A stretch of 15,042 bases of DNA from UBA1388 sp964555515 (GCA_964555515.1 CAZKSJ010000021.1:1-15042), one strand, 5' to 3'; shown: positions 7,121 to 14,665, counted from the first letter of the stretch. Notes: generated by a model from the letters alone, not told the origin. Program-made: numbers and translations.

Positions 7121-9058
7121 ATGGTTATTACTTTGATTTCGAGCACTACCAAAGAGTGGCTAGGTTTTTGGTTCCGATTGATAAAGCTGGCCATCTTGAT
7201 CATCGGTTTAGCTGCCTCAGTTCATGTGGTCAATGCTCAGGAGGAGAATCTCCAGCAATTGGAAACCCCGCCTTTCGATACTACTATTAAAACCACTTAT
7301 GAAGTTGAGGCTAACGGTAATAGTCATGTGGTGCAACAATTCTCGGTGCGTAATACCTCACCAACCCACTATTTGAATCAATATGCACTCACGATTAGTT
7401 TTCCTGAGCTGCAAAACATTGTTGTGAAAAATAATGGCCAGCCAATCGAGGCGGAAATCAGCAGTGTCCAAAACGCCACTACCGTCAAAATTCCTTTCCC
7501 AGACCAAGTGGTCGGTGAGGGGAAAGTTCGCAATTTTAGTGTGGAGTATGACACGCCTGATGTGGCGACGGTAGCTAACAAAGTACTCGAGGTCCAAATT
7601 CCGCCCATCAGCAGTCAACAAAATTTTTCCAACCAAGAGGTGATTTTGAAAACTCCTCTGCAATTTGGTAGAGCAGTCAGAGTCAATCCCGAACCCACCG
7701 CTGTGGGCATTGAAGGTCAGTTAATCGTCACCAAGTTTGTCCAGCAAACACCACAGCCTATCTCTGCTTTTTTTGGAGAGCAACAGGTCTTTAACATCAT
7801 TTTGCGTTATAACTTAGAAAACAACTCGAGTAGTCGTGGCCTCGCCCAAATTGCCTTGCCGCCAGACACTCAATTTCAGCGACTGTATTACCATAGCTTA
7901 GACCCGTATCCAAATGAACTCAAAGTAGATGAAGACGGTAACTGGCTGGCTAGTTATGAACTGAATCCTAACACCGCCGTCAGTGTCTACTTGACGGCAG
8001 ATGTTTTATTGACCTTAGAACCCAATCAACTTGTTTTTCCAGATGAACCCATCAGCGCTCATACTAAACCAGATAAGTATTGGGAAATCAGCCAAAAAAC
8101 CATGCAAAATATTCCTGCAAATGTGACCTCTCCCCAAGAAATTTATAATTATGTGGTTGAGACGCTAGACTACTCATATGAAGGAGTCAAAGACGGGATT
8201 GTCCAAGATAGAAAAGGAGCAGACGGCGCGCTGCAGTTCCCTGATCAAGCAGTCTGTCAAGAATTTACCGATGTATTTGTGGCGCTTGCCCGAAGTGCTA
8301 ATATTCCAGCGCGCCGCTTAACCGGCTACGCTTACACCCAAAATCCTGATCTACGTCCACTCAGCTTGGAAACAGACATCCTGCATTCTTGGCCAGAATA
8401 CTATCATGCTGAATCCGGCCACTGGCGCCCAGTCGATCCAACTTGGGAAGACACGACTGGCGGAATAGACTACTTTCATCATTTTGATTTGAGCCACATC
8501 GTCTTTGCCATCAATGGCCAATCTAGTTCAACACCCTATCCAGCGGGCGCATATAAGCGCTCTAACCTGGACACCAAAGACGTGGAAGTCTCCTTTACCG
8601 ATCGTTTTCCCGCCACAGAACCCAGCTACGAAGTACAGTTTGAGCATGAAAAACTGTTCGGCATCATCTTGCCTGGAAGATACATTCTCAAAATCATCAA
8701 TCAAACTGGTCAGGCATGGTACGATATTGAGGTAAATTTTGTGAGTCAAATACCCATTCAACATCAAAGGACAAACAATCAAATAAATTTACCATATTTA
8801 TTGCCATACCAATCATTGCAGCTGCCAGTATCAATCACAGACGGCTCCTGGCAACCAAACCAAACCACCAATGTCACGTATCAAATAACCACTCATGACC
8901 AAATCAGCACCAGCACCCCAACCGAATTCGCCCTCCAAACCGGGCCGCGCGTCATCACCAAACTCAGTGAAGAGCTCGTCTACATTGGCGTGGTTATCAC
9001 AGCGCTCGTCGGTCTCCTCGTCGCCGGGGGTGTATTGGTTTTTAGACAAAAACGGTAA
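7121..9058 (+). CDS. Secreted, membrane-anchored transglutaminase-like protein
   Basis: The 645-residue protein has a basic/hydrophobic signal sequence (about 18-37) with a plausible signal peptidase I site VNA|QE after residue 39. A long beta-rich extracellular region follows. The transglutaminase core (about 335-460) has Cys379 in DQAVCQEFTDVF, His422 in DILHSWPEYYH and Asp439 in RPVDPTW, the full Cys-His-Asp triad of the papain-like transglutaminase/peptidase superfamily (PF01841). A second beta region (about 485-595) precedes one C-terminal membrane helix (about 619-641) ending RQKR, giving an outside-facing enzyme with a short cytoplasmic tail. Bacterial members may act as proteases, amidases or cross-linkers; the substrate cannot be told. 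It sits between uvrA and uvrC with no obvious repair role, and its 3' end overlaps uvrC. It could instead work with the membrane protein at 11181-12200, whose relatives normally carry a transglutaminase domain. Confidence 0.85.
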   Translation: MVITLISSTTKEWLGFWFRLIKLAILIIGLAASVHVVNAQEENLQQLETPPFDTTIKTTYEVEANGNSHVVQQFSVRNTSPTHYLNQYALTISFPELQNIVVKNNGQPIEAEISSVQNATTVKIPFPDQVVGEGKVRNFSVEYDTPDVATVANKVLEVQIPPISSQQNFSNQEVILKTPLQFGRAVRVNPEPTAVGIEGQLIVTKFVQQTPQPISAFFGEQQVFNIILRYNLENNSSSRGLAQIALPPDTQFQRLYYHSLDPYPNELKVDEDGNWLASYELNPNTAVSVYLTADVLLTLEPNQLVFPDEPISAHTKPDKYWEISQKTMQNIPANVTSPQEIYNYVVETLDYSYEGVKDGIVQDRKGADGALQFPDQAVCQEFTDVFVALARSANIPARRLTGYAYTQNPDLRPLSLETDILHSWPEYYHAESGHWRPVDPTWEDTTGGIDYFHHFDLSHIVFAINGQSSSTPYPAGAYKRSNLDTKDVEVSFTDRFPATEPSYEVQFEHEKLFGIILPGRYILKIINQTGQAWYDIEVNFVSQIPIQHQRTNNQINLPYLLPYQSLQLPVSITDGSWQPNQTTNVTYQITTHDQISTSTPTEFALQTGPRVITKLSEELVYIGVVITALVGLLVAGGVLVFRQKR

Positions 9059-10481
9059 CGTTCTTTACGTTGGCAAGGCTAAAAATCTAAAAAAAAGGAT
9101 TAGTTCCTACACTTACCTCAGTCGGTTGCCCGCTCGTACCCTCCAGCTCGTCCAAACTGCAACCACCATCAAAACTCAAAACTTAGACAGTGAGTTGGAA
9201 GCGTTACTAGTTGAAGCAGAGTTAATTCGCACTTACCGGCCGCCGTTTAATATTCTGCTAAAAGATGATAAAAGCCCCATTTATATTCAAATCACCGATG
9301 AAAAGTTTCCCCGGGTAAATATGGTCCGAAAAAGTGAGATCATCAGCCAACATTTAAAAGGTACCATTCTCGGGCCTTTCCAAACTACTTACAAATTACG
9401 TGAGGTAATGGATTTGGCCCGTCGCATTTTTCCTTGGTGTAATGAGCGAGGTAATGCTCCTCAACCTCAATCAAAAGCTTGTTTTTACTATCACATCGGG
9501 TTATGTCCTGGCGCCTGCGTGGGTGAGGTCAACGCCACAACTTATCAGGCACAAGTTCATGAGTTGATGTTGTTTTTAAGAGGAAAGAAACGGCAGGTTA
9601 CCAAAAATTTGCAGCAAGCTATGAAAGACGCAGCTACTCAAGAAAACTATGAGCAAGCCGCTATCCTGCGCGATCAGTTGCGGGTCATCACTGAAGTCAC
9701 GCAACCACAGTACAAACTCAAGCCTGATTTGTTGCTATCAACTTCGCTGACTGATAATCAAGCTCAAGATCGAACCATTCACCTCCGCCGCATCTTGCAC
9801 AATTACCTGCATACCCCGGCCAATTATCAGTTACGCCGACTGGAAGGTTACGATGTGAGCAACATTTCCGGCCAGCTGGCGGCGGTAGCAATGGTCACCT
9901 TTGAAAATGGCCAACCGGCCAAAGATCAATACCGACTTTTTAACATCCGCACGCTCAATACCCCCAATGATTACCACATGCTCAAAGAGGCCATCATCCG
10001 CCGGCAAAACCACCCGGATTGGGGCAGGCCAGATCTAGTCATCATCGACGGTGGTAAAGGTCAGTTGCGGGCTGCTTTATCAGTTTGGCGCTGGCGCTGC
10101 CCGGTGATCAGTATTGCCAAACACCCTGACAGGCTGATCATTCCCGACTTGAGCGAAGTCAAAAATAGTGCGCAGGACTTGATCACTGCCAACGCAAACT
10201 CGCCAAGCAGTTTTCACAAGCACGACCAATCTTCCGGCGAAAAAGATACTGGCAATATTGGTCGAGCGGAAACAACGAAGATTAAGTCAAAACGTAGCTA
10301 CGTTAGTTCTGAATCGCCAGAAAGTACCGCCATTAACCTGAAGGGTATTAAATATCATGAGTTAAAACTACCAGCCCAACACCCTGGCATGAACTTAGTC
10401 CAACACGTCCGGGATGAAGCCCACCGCTTTTCCAAAAAACAATTCACCCGCCGCAAATTAAAAAACTTCCTCTCTTCTTAA
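8985..10481 (+). CDS. uvrC: Excinuclease ABC subunit C, short form, probable TTG start
   Basis: UvrC makes both incisions in nucleotide excision repair. TTG at 8985 is preferred: it leaves 13 residues before PGVY, as usual in the family, and puts Tyr28, Arg38 and Glu77 close to the known catalytic positions of the GIY-YIG nuclease. GTG at 8967 and ATG at 8895 are longer alternatives. Using the 498-residue form, the GIY-YIG domain is about 14-100, the cysteine motif C.......C...C is at 166-178, and the UVR motif that binds UvrB is about 205-238. The RNase H-like domain has Asp290 (EGYDVSN), Asp355 (VIIDGGKGQ) and His480 (RDEAHRF). A polar insert of about 65 residues (389-455) splits this domain. 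The protein ends right after the domain, so the C-terminal helix-hairpin-helix pair is absent; E. coli UvrC has 610 residues. The gene overlaps the transglutaminase gene out of frame by at least 74 nt. Confidence 0.95.
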   Translation: MAWLSQRSSVSSSPGVYWFLDKNGNVLYVGKAKNLKKRISSYTYLSRLPARTLQLVQTATTIKTQNLDSELEALLVEAELIRTYRPPFNILLKDDKSPIYIQITDEKFPRVNMVRKSEIISQHLKGTILGPFQTTYKLREVMDLARRIFPWCNERGNAPQPQSKACFYYHIGLCPGACVGEVNATTYQAQVHELMLFLRGKKRQVTKNLQQAMKDAATQENYEQAAILRDQLRVITEVTQPQYKLKPDLLLSTSLTDNQAQDRTIHLRRILHNYLHTPANYQLRRLEGYDVSNISGQLAAVAMVTFENGQPAKDQYRLFNIRTLNTPNDYHMLKEAIIRRQNHPDWGRPDLVIIDGGKGQLRAALSVWRWRCPVISIAKHPDRLIIPDLSEVKNSAQDLITANANSPSSFHKHDQSSGEKDTGNIGRAETTKIKSKRSYVSSESPESTAINLKGIKYHELKLPAQHPGMNLVQHVRDEAHRFSKKQFTRRKLKNFLSS

Positions 10482-10528
10482 TCTGGCCAGCAAGCCAATC
10501 CCAACCGACTAGCATACCAATCCTGATT

Positions 10529-10562
10529 TGACTAACAAACTAATTGATCTGACCAACAAACC
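10529..10562. repeat. Imperfect direct repeat in the uvrC-PF04020 gap
   Basis: TGACTAACAAACT (10529-10541) and TGACCAACAAACC (10550-10562) match at 11 of 13 positions with a 21-bp offset. The rest of the 132-bp gap shows only C/A-rich sequence and the promoter. Confidence 0.45.
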
Positions 10563-10601
10563 AGATCCTATTTCAGGCTGATTCAACCGCAATCCAAGTT
10601 G

Positions 10602-10607
10602 TATACT
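10602..10607 (+). promoter_or_regulatory. -10 box of the PF04020 membrane protein gene
   Basis: TATACT (5 of 6) is followed by 6 nt and then the ATG at 10614, placing the predicted +1 on the A of the ATG. This favours the ATG over the in-frame TTG at 10599, which would lie upstream of the -10 box. Confidence 0.5.
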
Positions 10608-10613
10608 ATTATT

Positions 10614-10982
10614 ATGTTGTTTTCACTCCTCAGACCTTTTATTCGTATGGCTTTGACCTTATTAGTTTTATCTTGGTTTGTGCCAACGGTGTCGGTGGCG
10701 AGCTGGATTACCCTAGGTTTAGCAAGCGTAGTCCTCACGCTACTTTACATGTTGGCCAAGCCCATTTTAAACCTAATTTTTTTGCCGGTTAATCTGATCA
10801 CCTTGGGTCTATTCTCTGTCGTCATCAACGTCGGCTTTTTATGGTTGGTGATGTATTTAGTACCCGGATTTTCCATTCAAGCCACGGCTGTCTTTGGCGT
10901 AGAACTAAATTGGTTTTTTTCACTCGTACTGGTTTCTTTCTTGATCAGTTTTGTGAATGGTCTCATCAAAATCATCATTTAG
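10614..10982 (+). CDS. Small four-helix membrane protein of the PF04020 'phage holin 4-2' family
   Basis: A 122-residue, very hydrophobic protein with four predicted membrane helices. The conserved core reads AKPILNLIFLPVNLITLG, followed shortly by VINVGFLWLVMYLVPGF, the hallmark of PF04020 (DUF360): NPLL..., LP.NLLTLGLF, VIN...LW...LVPGF. Despite the family's 'holin' name, most members are ordinary chromosomal membrane proteins of unknown function, and no phage genes are nearby. The ATG at 10614 is chosen because of the adjacent -10 box; an in-frame TTG at 10599 would add five residues. The gene stands alone between uvrC and the amidoligase cluster with gaps on both sides, so it is probably its own unit. 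Confidence 0.85.
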   Translation: MLFSLLRPFIRMALTLLVLSWFVPTVSVASWITLGLASVVLTLLYMLAKPILNLIFLPVNLITLGLFSVVINVGFLWLVMYLVPGFSIQATAVFGVELNWFFSLVLVSFLISFVNGLIKIII

Positions 10983-10994
10983 CTTGGACGCTGA

Positions 10995-11030
10995 CAGAAA
11001 GTAATCGAGTCATAAATAGCTGACTTTCTG
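10995..11030 (+). terminator. Possible weak hairpin terminator after the PF04020 gene
   Basis: CAGAAAGT (10995-11002) and ACTTTCTG (11023-11030) form a perfect 8-bp stem with a 20-nt loop, starting 12 nt after the stop codon. It is followed shortly by TTTT. The stem is AT-rich and the T run short, so termination is uncertain. The remainder of the 198-bp gap up to the promoter at 11147 shows no gene. Confidence 0.3.
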
Positions 11031-11146
11031 CTCAATTTTGGCTGATTACCTGATTCATATTCTTCTTTGCTTTAATTAGTGCTCTGCATCAAACTCTGCT
11101 TTAAAAAAATGCCCGATCGGTTACTCTCGCCAAGAGCAAAACCCTT

Positions 11147-11173
11147 TTGACGAAAGCTGATCTAGAGTATAAT
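11147..11173 (+). promoter_or_regulatory. Promoter of the 7TM / ATP-grasp operon
   Basis: TTGACG (11147-11152) and a perfect TATAAT (11168-11173) are separated by 15 bp, shorter than the ideal 17. The ATG at 11181 follows the -10 after 7 nt. This is the only promoter in the window with a recognisable -35, and the predicted mRNA is leaderless. Confidence 0.6.
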
Positions 11174-11180
11174 AGCGGTT

Positions 11181-12200
11181 ATGAAAATTTGGGGATATGC
11201 AAATCCGGCAAGGATGATCATGACTAGACACATGACAAGATACCATATTGTACTGTCCATCATGCCGACTATTGGCCTGTTATTAGTACTTGGCCATCTA
11301 CTGAGTGGACATGCCACCGCACAGGTTGCCAGCCAGCCAGTAGTGATTGAAGTTCCACTTGAGGAAGAACTAGCTACTTCCTCAGCAGCTGCGACCGATG
11401 CCGCCTCATTAGCCTCACCTTCTGCCGAAGTTGCACAAAGAATTCAAGAGAAGAAAGACGCTGACATTACTGAACCAGAGGGCGAACAAAAAAGCAAGCT
11501 AGTCAAGTTTATGGATGAAAACCCGCCTGGAGATTTGGCTTGGAATAATTTTCTACAACATGCCATTCGTTTTGCCGTCAGTGAAGGCGTACCAGCTACC
11601 ACTATTGTGTTGGTGCTATTATTCCCCCTTGTGGCCTCATTAATTGCTGGCTCTAGACACGTGATCGGTTTAAGAGGGTTTGGTATTTACACCCCAGCCG
11701 TATTGGCAGTCGCCTTTGTTTCAACGGGAATTTTGGAAGGTATTATCATCTTTATTGCCATTGTCTTGACGGCCGTGTTGGCAAAGAGAATTTTCCGTCG
11801 CACCAAGTTGTCGTACTTACCCCGCACCGCACTGATTATCTGGGCAATTTCACTCGGCATTTTGGCCGCCTTGTTGTTGGCACCAATTTTTAACCTCGTC
11901 ACGTTGATGACCGTCAATATTTTCGCCATTTTGATCCTGGTTTTACTATCTGAAAATTTCCTGGATGCTCAAGGTAGAACCAAACAGGCAGAAGCAATTG
12001 CCCTAACTGTAGAAACGATTGCGCTAGCTGCCATCGCGGGCTTAATTTTCAAGTGGGAACCAATGCATAAACTAGTCCTACTCGAGCCCGAACTACTAGT
12101 GATAGGCATTGCTGCCCTGAACATCATCATTGGTAAGTTTACTGGTCTGCGCTTGAGCGAGCGGTTCCGTTTCAGAACAATGATTGAGGAAGAAGAATAA
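11181..12200 (+). CDS. PF14402-type 7TM membrane protein lacking its usual inactive transglutaminase domain
   Basis: A 339-residue protein. A signal-like hydrophobic segment (about 22-42) ends at ATA|QV, and an Ala/Ser- then Glu/Lys-rich linker (about 50-110) follows. A multi-helix membrane block (about 138-318) contains ASLIAGSRHVIGLRGFGIYTP, then LPRTALI, and near the end GKFTGLRLSERFRF, the pattern of the '7TM helices usually fused to an inactive transglutaminase' family. In most relatives several hundred residues of inactive transglutaminase precede these helices; here only the linker is present. The protein is first in an operon, 11 nt before an ATP-grasp ligase homologue, the same pairing known in proteobacteria (described in genomic surveys of amidoligases). 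It probably anchors or senses the substrate of the ligase. No Shine-Dalgarno sequence is seen, and the start is supported by the promoter 7 nt upstream. Confidence 0.8.
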   Translation: MKIWGYANPARMIMTRHMTRYHIVLSIMPTIGLLLVLGHLLSGHATAQVASQPVVIEVPLEEELATSSAAATDAASLASPSAEVAQRIQEKKDADITEPEGEQKSKLVKFMDENPPGDLAWNNFLQHAIRFAVSEGVPATTIVLVLLFPLVASLIAGSRHVIGLRGFGIYTPAVLAVAFVSTGILEGIIIFIAIVLTAVLAKRIFRRTKLSYLPRTALIIWAISLGILAALLLAPIFNLVTLMTVNIFAILILVLLSENFLDAQGRTKQAEAIALTVETIALAAIAGLIFKWEPMHKLVLLEPELLVIGIAALNIIIGKFTGLRLSERFRFRTMIEEEE

Positions 12201-12211
12201 CGGGTCATTCC

Positions 12212-13498
12212 ATGGCAGTTAAACCATCACACATCTTGGGCATGAACGCCCGTTATCGTTACACCAAGCTGAATCCGGCTAGTGCTCGAAAATACGGTTT
12301 TTCCAAACTGCTCACTAAAGAAATGTTGGAGGAAAACAATATTGCTACCCCCAAAATCTTTCATATTTTCACGACCATTCAAGATGTTGAAGAAGTAAAT
12401 TGGGAAGCCATTCCTGTACCATTTGTAATCAAGCCCGTCAGCGGCAGTGCCGGTAAGGGTGTGTGGATCATCAAGAAAAAAGTGCCCAATGAAGACAAGT
12501 GGATGAATCAAGAGAATGAAATCCTCAACAAATCAGACTTAATGCTCCACGTTGAAAACATTCTTGATGGAGAGTTCAGTACCTGGGGGTCTAACCACCG
12601 GGCAATGATTGAAGAACTTATTCCGCCGCACCCCAGCTTAGCTAAATATTCTTACAAAGGCACGCCAGATATTCGGGTGGTAGTTTTTAATCAAGTGCCA
12701 GTGATGGCCATGGCGCGGATTCCCACCCCGGAATCTCAGGGTAGAGCCAACCTTGATAAGGGCGCCATCGCCTTGGGCATTGATATGGCGACTGGCTCCA
12801 CAACCTATGGCCTCAAAGGAAAGAAAACCTACATCAAATTCTTTCCAGGCACCAAAAGAAAAGTGCGCGGCATCTTAATCCCTCAATGGAAGCAAGTCTT
12901 GGAGGTTGCGGTCAAAGCCTCGATGGCGGCTGGTTTTGTCTACATGGGCGCAGATATTTTTATTCACCCAGAGCGCGGTCCTATGATTGTTGAACTGAAT
13001 GTTTTTCCTGGTTTATCAATCCAAATGGCAAATAAGGCTGGTTTGAAAAGACGGCTGCAACGAGTTGAGGGAATTGAGGTCAGAAATGCTGAGCACGGAG
13101 TAAAAATTTCCCAAGCCCTCTTTGCAGAGAAATTTGCCGATAAAATTCCGACACCCGATGATATGCCCATTATTTCTCTCAAACCCAGCGTCACAGTCAT
13201 CGACGATCATGGCAAACCACATGATTGCTTGGCCATCGTCGACACCAAACGCAGCCGCTCAATTATTAGCGAAGATTTTGCTGATCAGTTGGGGCTCGTT
13301 GATCTGGACGATTTGTTGTGGCGGCAACAAGAGACTGTAGAGGGCAAATTGCCGGTGGTGAGTGTTTCTTTCAACTTGAAAGGCAAACGCATTGATACCG
13401 CGATGATGGTCAGTAAACGCCTCAACCGCACTAAGCACCGACTTGAACTAGGCAAAAGGGATTTACAAAACTTTTTAGTTGGACCAGGAAATGAATAA
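12212..13498 (+). CDS. RimK-related ATP-grasp amidoligase fused to a RimB-like retropepsin domain
   Basis: A 428-residue protein. Residues 1-290 match the alpha-L-glutamate ligase-like family (TIGR02291): ILGMNARYRYTKLNP (8-22), ATP-binding FVIKPVSGSAGKGVWII (71-87, Lys74 and a glycine loop), PDIRVVVF (152-159), ANLDKGAIALGID (179-191) and metal-binding ELNVFPGLSIQMAN (261-274). Such enzymes join an amino acid, typically glutamate, to a carboxylate using ATP. Residues about 325-425 resemble PF05618 (RimB, once called ATP-dependent zinc protease): AIVDTKRSRSIIS (341-353) stands where that family has AKIDTGA.TSAL, and LELGKRDLQNFLVGP (411-425) matches its LLGR..L..FLVDP end. In other bacteria these are usually separate neighbouring genes. 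The third residue of the aspartyl motif is Lys346 rather than Gly, so protease activity is uncertain. It follows the 7TM gene after 11 nt without a ribosome binding site and is probably translationally coupled. Confidence 0.88.
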   Translation: MAVKPSHILGMNARYRYTKLNPASARKYGFSKLLTKEMLEENNIATPKIFHIFTTIQDVEEVNWEAIPVPFVIKPVSGSAGKGVWIIKKKVPNEDKWMNQENEILNKSDLMLHVENILDGEFSTWGSNHRAMIEELIPPHPSLAKYSYKGTPDIRVVVFNQVPVMAMARIPTPESQGRANLDKGAIALGIDMATGSTTYGLKGKKTYIKFFPGTKRKVRGILIPQWKQVLEVAVKASMAAGFVYMGADIFIHPERGPMIVELNVFPGLSIQMANKAGLKRRLQRVEGIEVRNAEHGVKISQALFAEKFADKIPTPDDMPIISLKPSVTVIDDHGKPHDCLAIVDTKRSRSIISEDFADQLGLVDLDDLLWRQQETVEGKLPVVSVSFNLKGKRIDTAMMVSKRLNRTKHRLELGKRDLQNFLVGPGNE

Positions 13499-13602
13499 TT
13501 GACTAAACGGCGACAAAATCACTCAATTGATCAATCAAAACATTAAAAGATTAATATATGTTCACAAATCACAATTGCCTCATAGATGGTACCTAACAAA
13601 TC

Positions 13603-14580
13603 ATGAAATTAATCAAGTATCTCAACCCCCTCAATGTTCTGGAAGAAAAAACAAAGTTTTTGGCAGATCCTTCCTACAATCCGCAGTTTATTTATGAAAA
13701 AGATATCCCCCAAGAACAACTGGAAAAATACAATCATTATAATGACGAGTTACTCATAGTCGCTCAAGAAATTTTGGATCGGGCGTTCAAACATCGTAAC
13801 GCTGAAGACTTAAAGATGCTGCTTGGACCCAGCTTGCCTCAAAGTGAAGTGACCGAAAAAATCCATCAGTTTCTGGCTCTGCATGGTCTTGAGCATGAGT
13901 ACGAATTAATCTGGTCAACGTCTTTTATTGCCCGCACCACCATTGGCCCAAACTACATTAAGCTCAACTCGGCAGCGGCTTTTCGCAAGGATGAAATAAA
14001 TAGCTTGCTGTATCACGAAATTGGTACTCATGCTTTGAGAACAAAAAATTACGAGCAACAACCTTGGTACAAACATAAACAAAAAAAGGGCTTCCACGAA
14101 TATCTACCTACAGAAGAGGGTTTGGCAATTTTACATGGGTTGATACCCCTTAAGTTTCAGTTAGCTTTTAAGTCTGCGCTGACTTACATCGCTGCTGATT
14201 GGGCACAACACTCCTCATTTTCAGAAATTTATGAAAAATTGGAAAAATATATTCCTGGCTCAGAAGCTAGATGGAAAAAAACTTTACGTTTAAAAAGAGG
14301 TTTGACCGACACCAGCCAACCAGGAGGATTCTCCAAAGACTCTGTCTACTTCCAAGGCATGATTCAAGTCTGGCATTGGTTACACAAACACGATTTTAAT
14401 CCTACCTTGCTCTATTTTGGCAAAGTGTCTTATCAAGACGTGGAAAGGGCTTTCTCGCTCAATCCCACCTTTAGACCTTTATTGCCCAGTTTTTACCGAG
14501 TAGATCATGCAAAATATGCTGAGACTCTTCTACAAATTGGCAAAGAAAACCGCATTGATCAACTCAAAATTGCTCTCTGA
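13603..14580 (+). CDS. DUF1704 (QEGLA-motif) metallopeptidase
   Basis: A 325-residue soluble protein of PF08014. Zinc site HEIGTH (138-143, with Glu139 as catalytic base) and TEEGLA (170-175, Glu172 as the likely third zinc ligand) form the family's HExxTH plus (Q/T)EGLA pattern. The N-terminus NPLNVLEEKTKFLADPSYNPQF (8-29) also fits the family. Bacterial members are often annotated 'flavohemoglobin expression-modulating QEGLA motif protein'. The eukaryotic relative MATCAP (KIAA0895L) removes the C-terminal tyrosine of alpha-tubulin, so a carboxypeptidase role is reasonable. Neighbouring a glutamate-ligase-like enzyme, it may reverse or process the ligase product; this is inference. A 104-bp gap separates it from the ligase. 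No clear -10 box and no Shine-Dalgarno sequence are visible there, only the 10-bp palindrome ATTGATCAAT near 13527, so it may be co-transcribed. It ends in TGA. Confidence 0.87.
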   Translation: MKLIKYLNPLNVLEEKTKFLADPSYNPQFIYEKDIPQEQLEKYNHYNDELLIVAQEILDRAFKHRNAEDLKMLLGPSLPQSEVTEKIHQFLALHGLEHEYELIWSTSFIARTTIGPNYIKLNSAAAFRKDEINSLLYHEIGTHALRTKNYEQQPWYKHKQKKGFHEYLPTEEGLAILHGLIPLKFQLAFKSALTYIAADWAQHSSFSEIYEKLEKYIPGSEARWKKTLRLKRGLTDTSQPGGFSKDSVYFQGMIQVWHWLHKHDFNPTLLYFGKVSYQDVERAFSLNPTFRPLLPSFYRVDHAKYAETLLQIGKENRIDQLKIAL

Positions 14581-14597
14581 TTTTTTCCTTCGAAAAA

Positions 14598-14614
14598 TGT
14601 CGGCGTTTGTCGGC
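14598..14614. repeat. Short 10-bp-period duplication before mnmA
   Basis: TGTCGGC occurs at 14598-14604 and 14608-14614. Just upstream, TTTTTC-CTTC-GAAAAA forms an AT-rich hairpin after the DUF1704 stop codon, too weak to call a terminator. Confidence 0.4.
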
Positions 14615-14665
14615 TCACATCCTCGCGGGTGATTTAACAAAAATCAACTGCTACTATAAACTGGC

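Noticed and set aside
7358..7663. Minus-strand open frame of 101 codons within the transglutaminase gene
   Set aside because: It is antisense to a well-supported secreted protein and has no recognisable motifs or promoter.
8895..8984. ATG start for uvrC giving a 30-residue N-terminal extension
   Set aside because: The extension is Ser/Pro-rich translation of the transglutaminase gene in another frame, and UvrC proteins normally have 10-15 residues before PGVY. The TTG at 8985 fits better.
10599..10613. TTG start five codons upstream for the PF04020 protein
   Set aside because: It would lie at the upstream edge of the -10 hexamer at 10602-10607, so it would not be in the transcript.
10614..10982. 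Prophage or lysis cassette, from the 'holin' family name
   Set aside because: No endolysin, phage structural gene, integrase or attachment site is nearby. PF04020 proteins are usually chromosomal.
14582..14640. Intrinsic terminator after the DUF1704 gene
   Set aside because: The stem TTTTTC/GAAAAA is AT-only apart from one pair, and no T run follows it.
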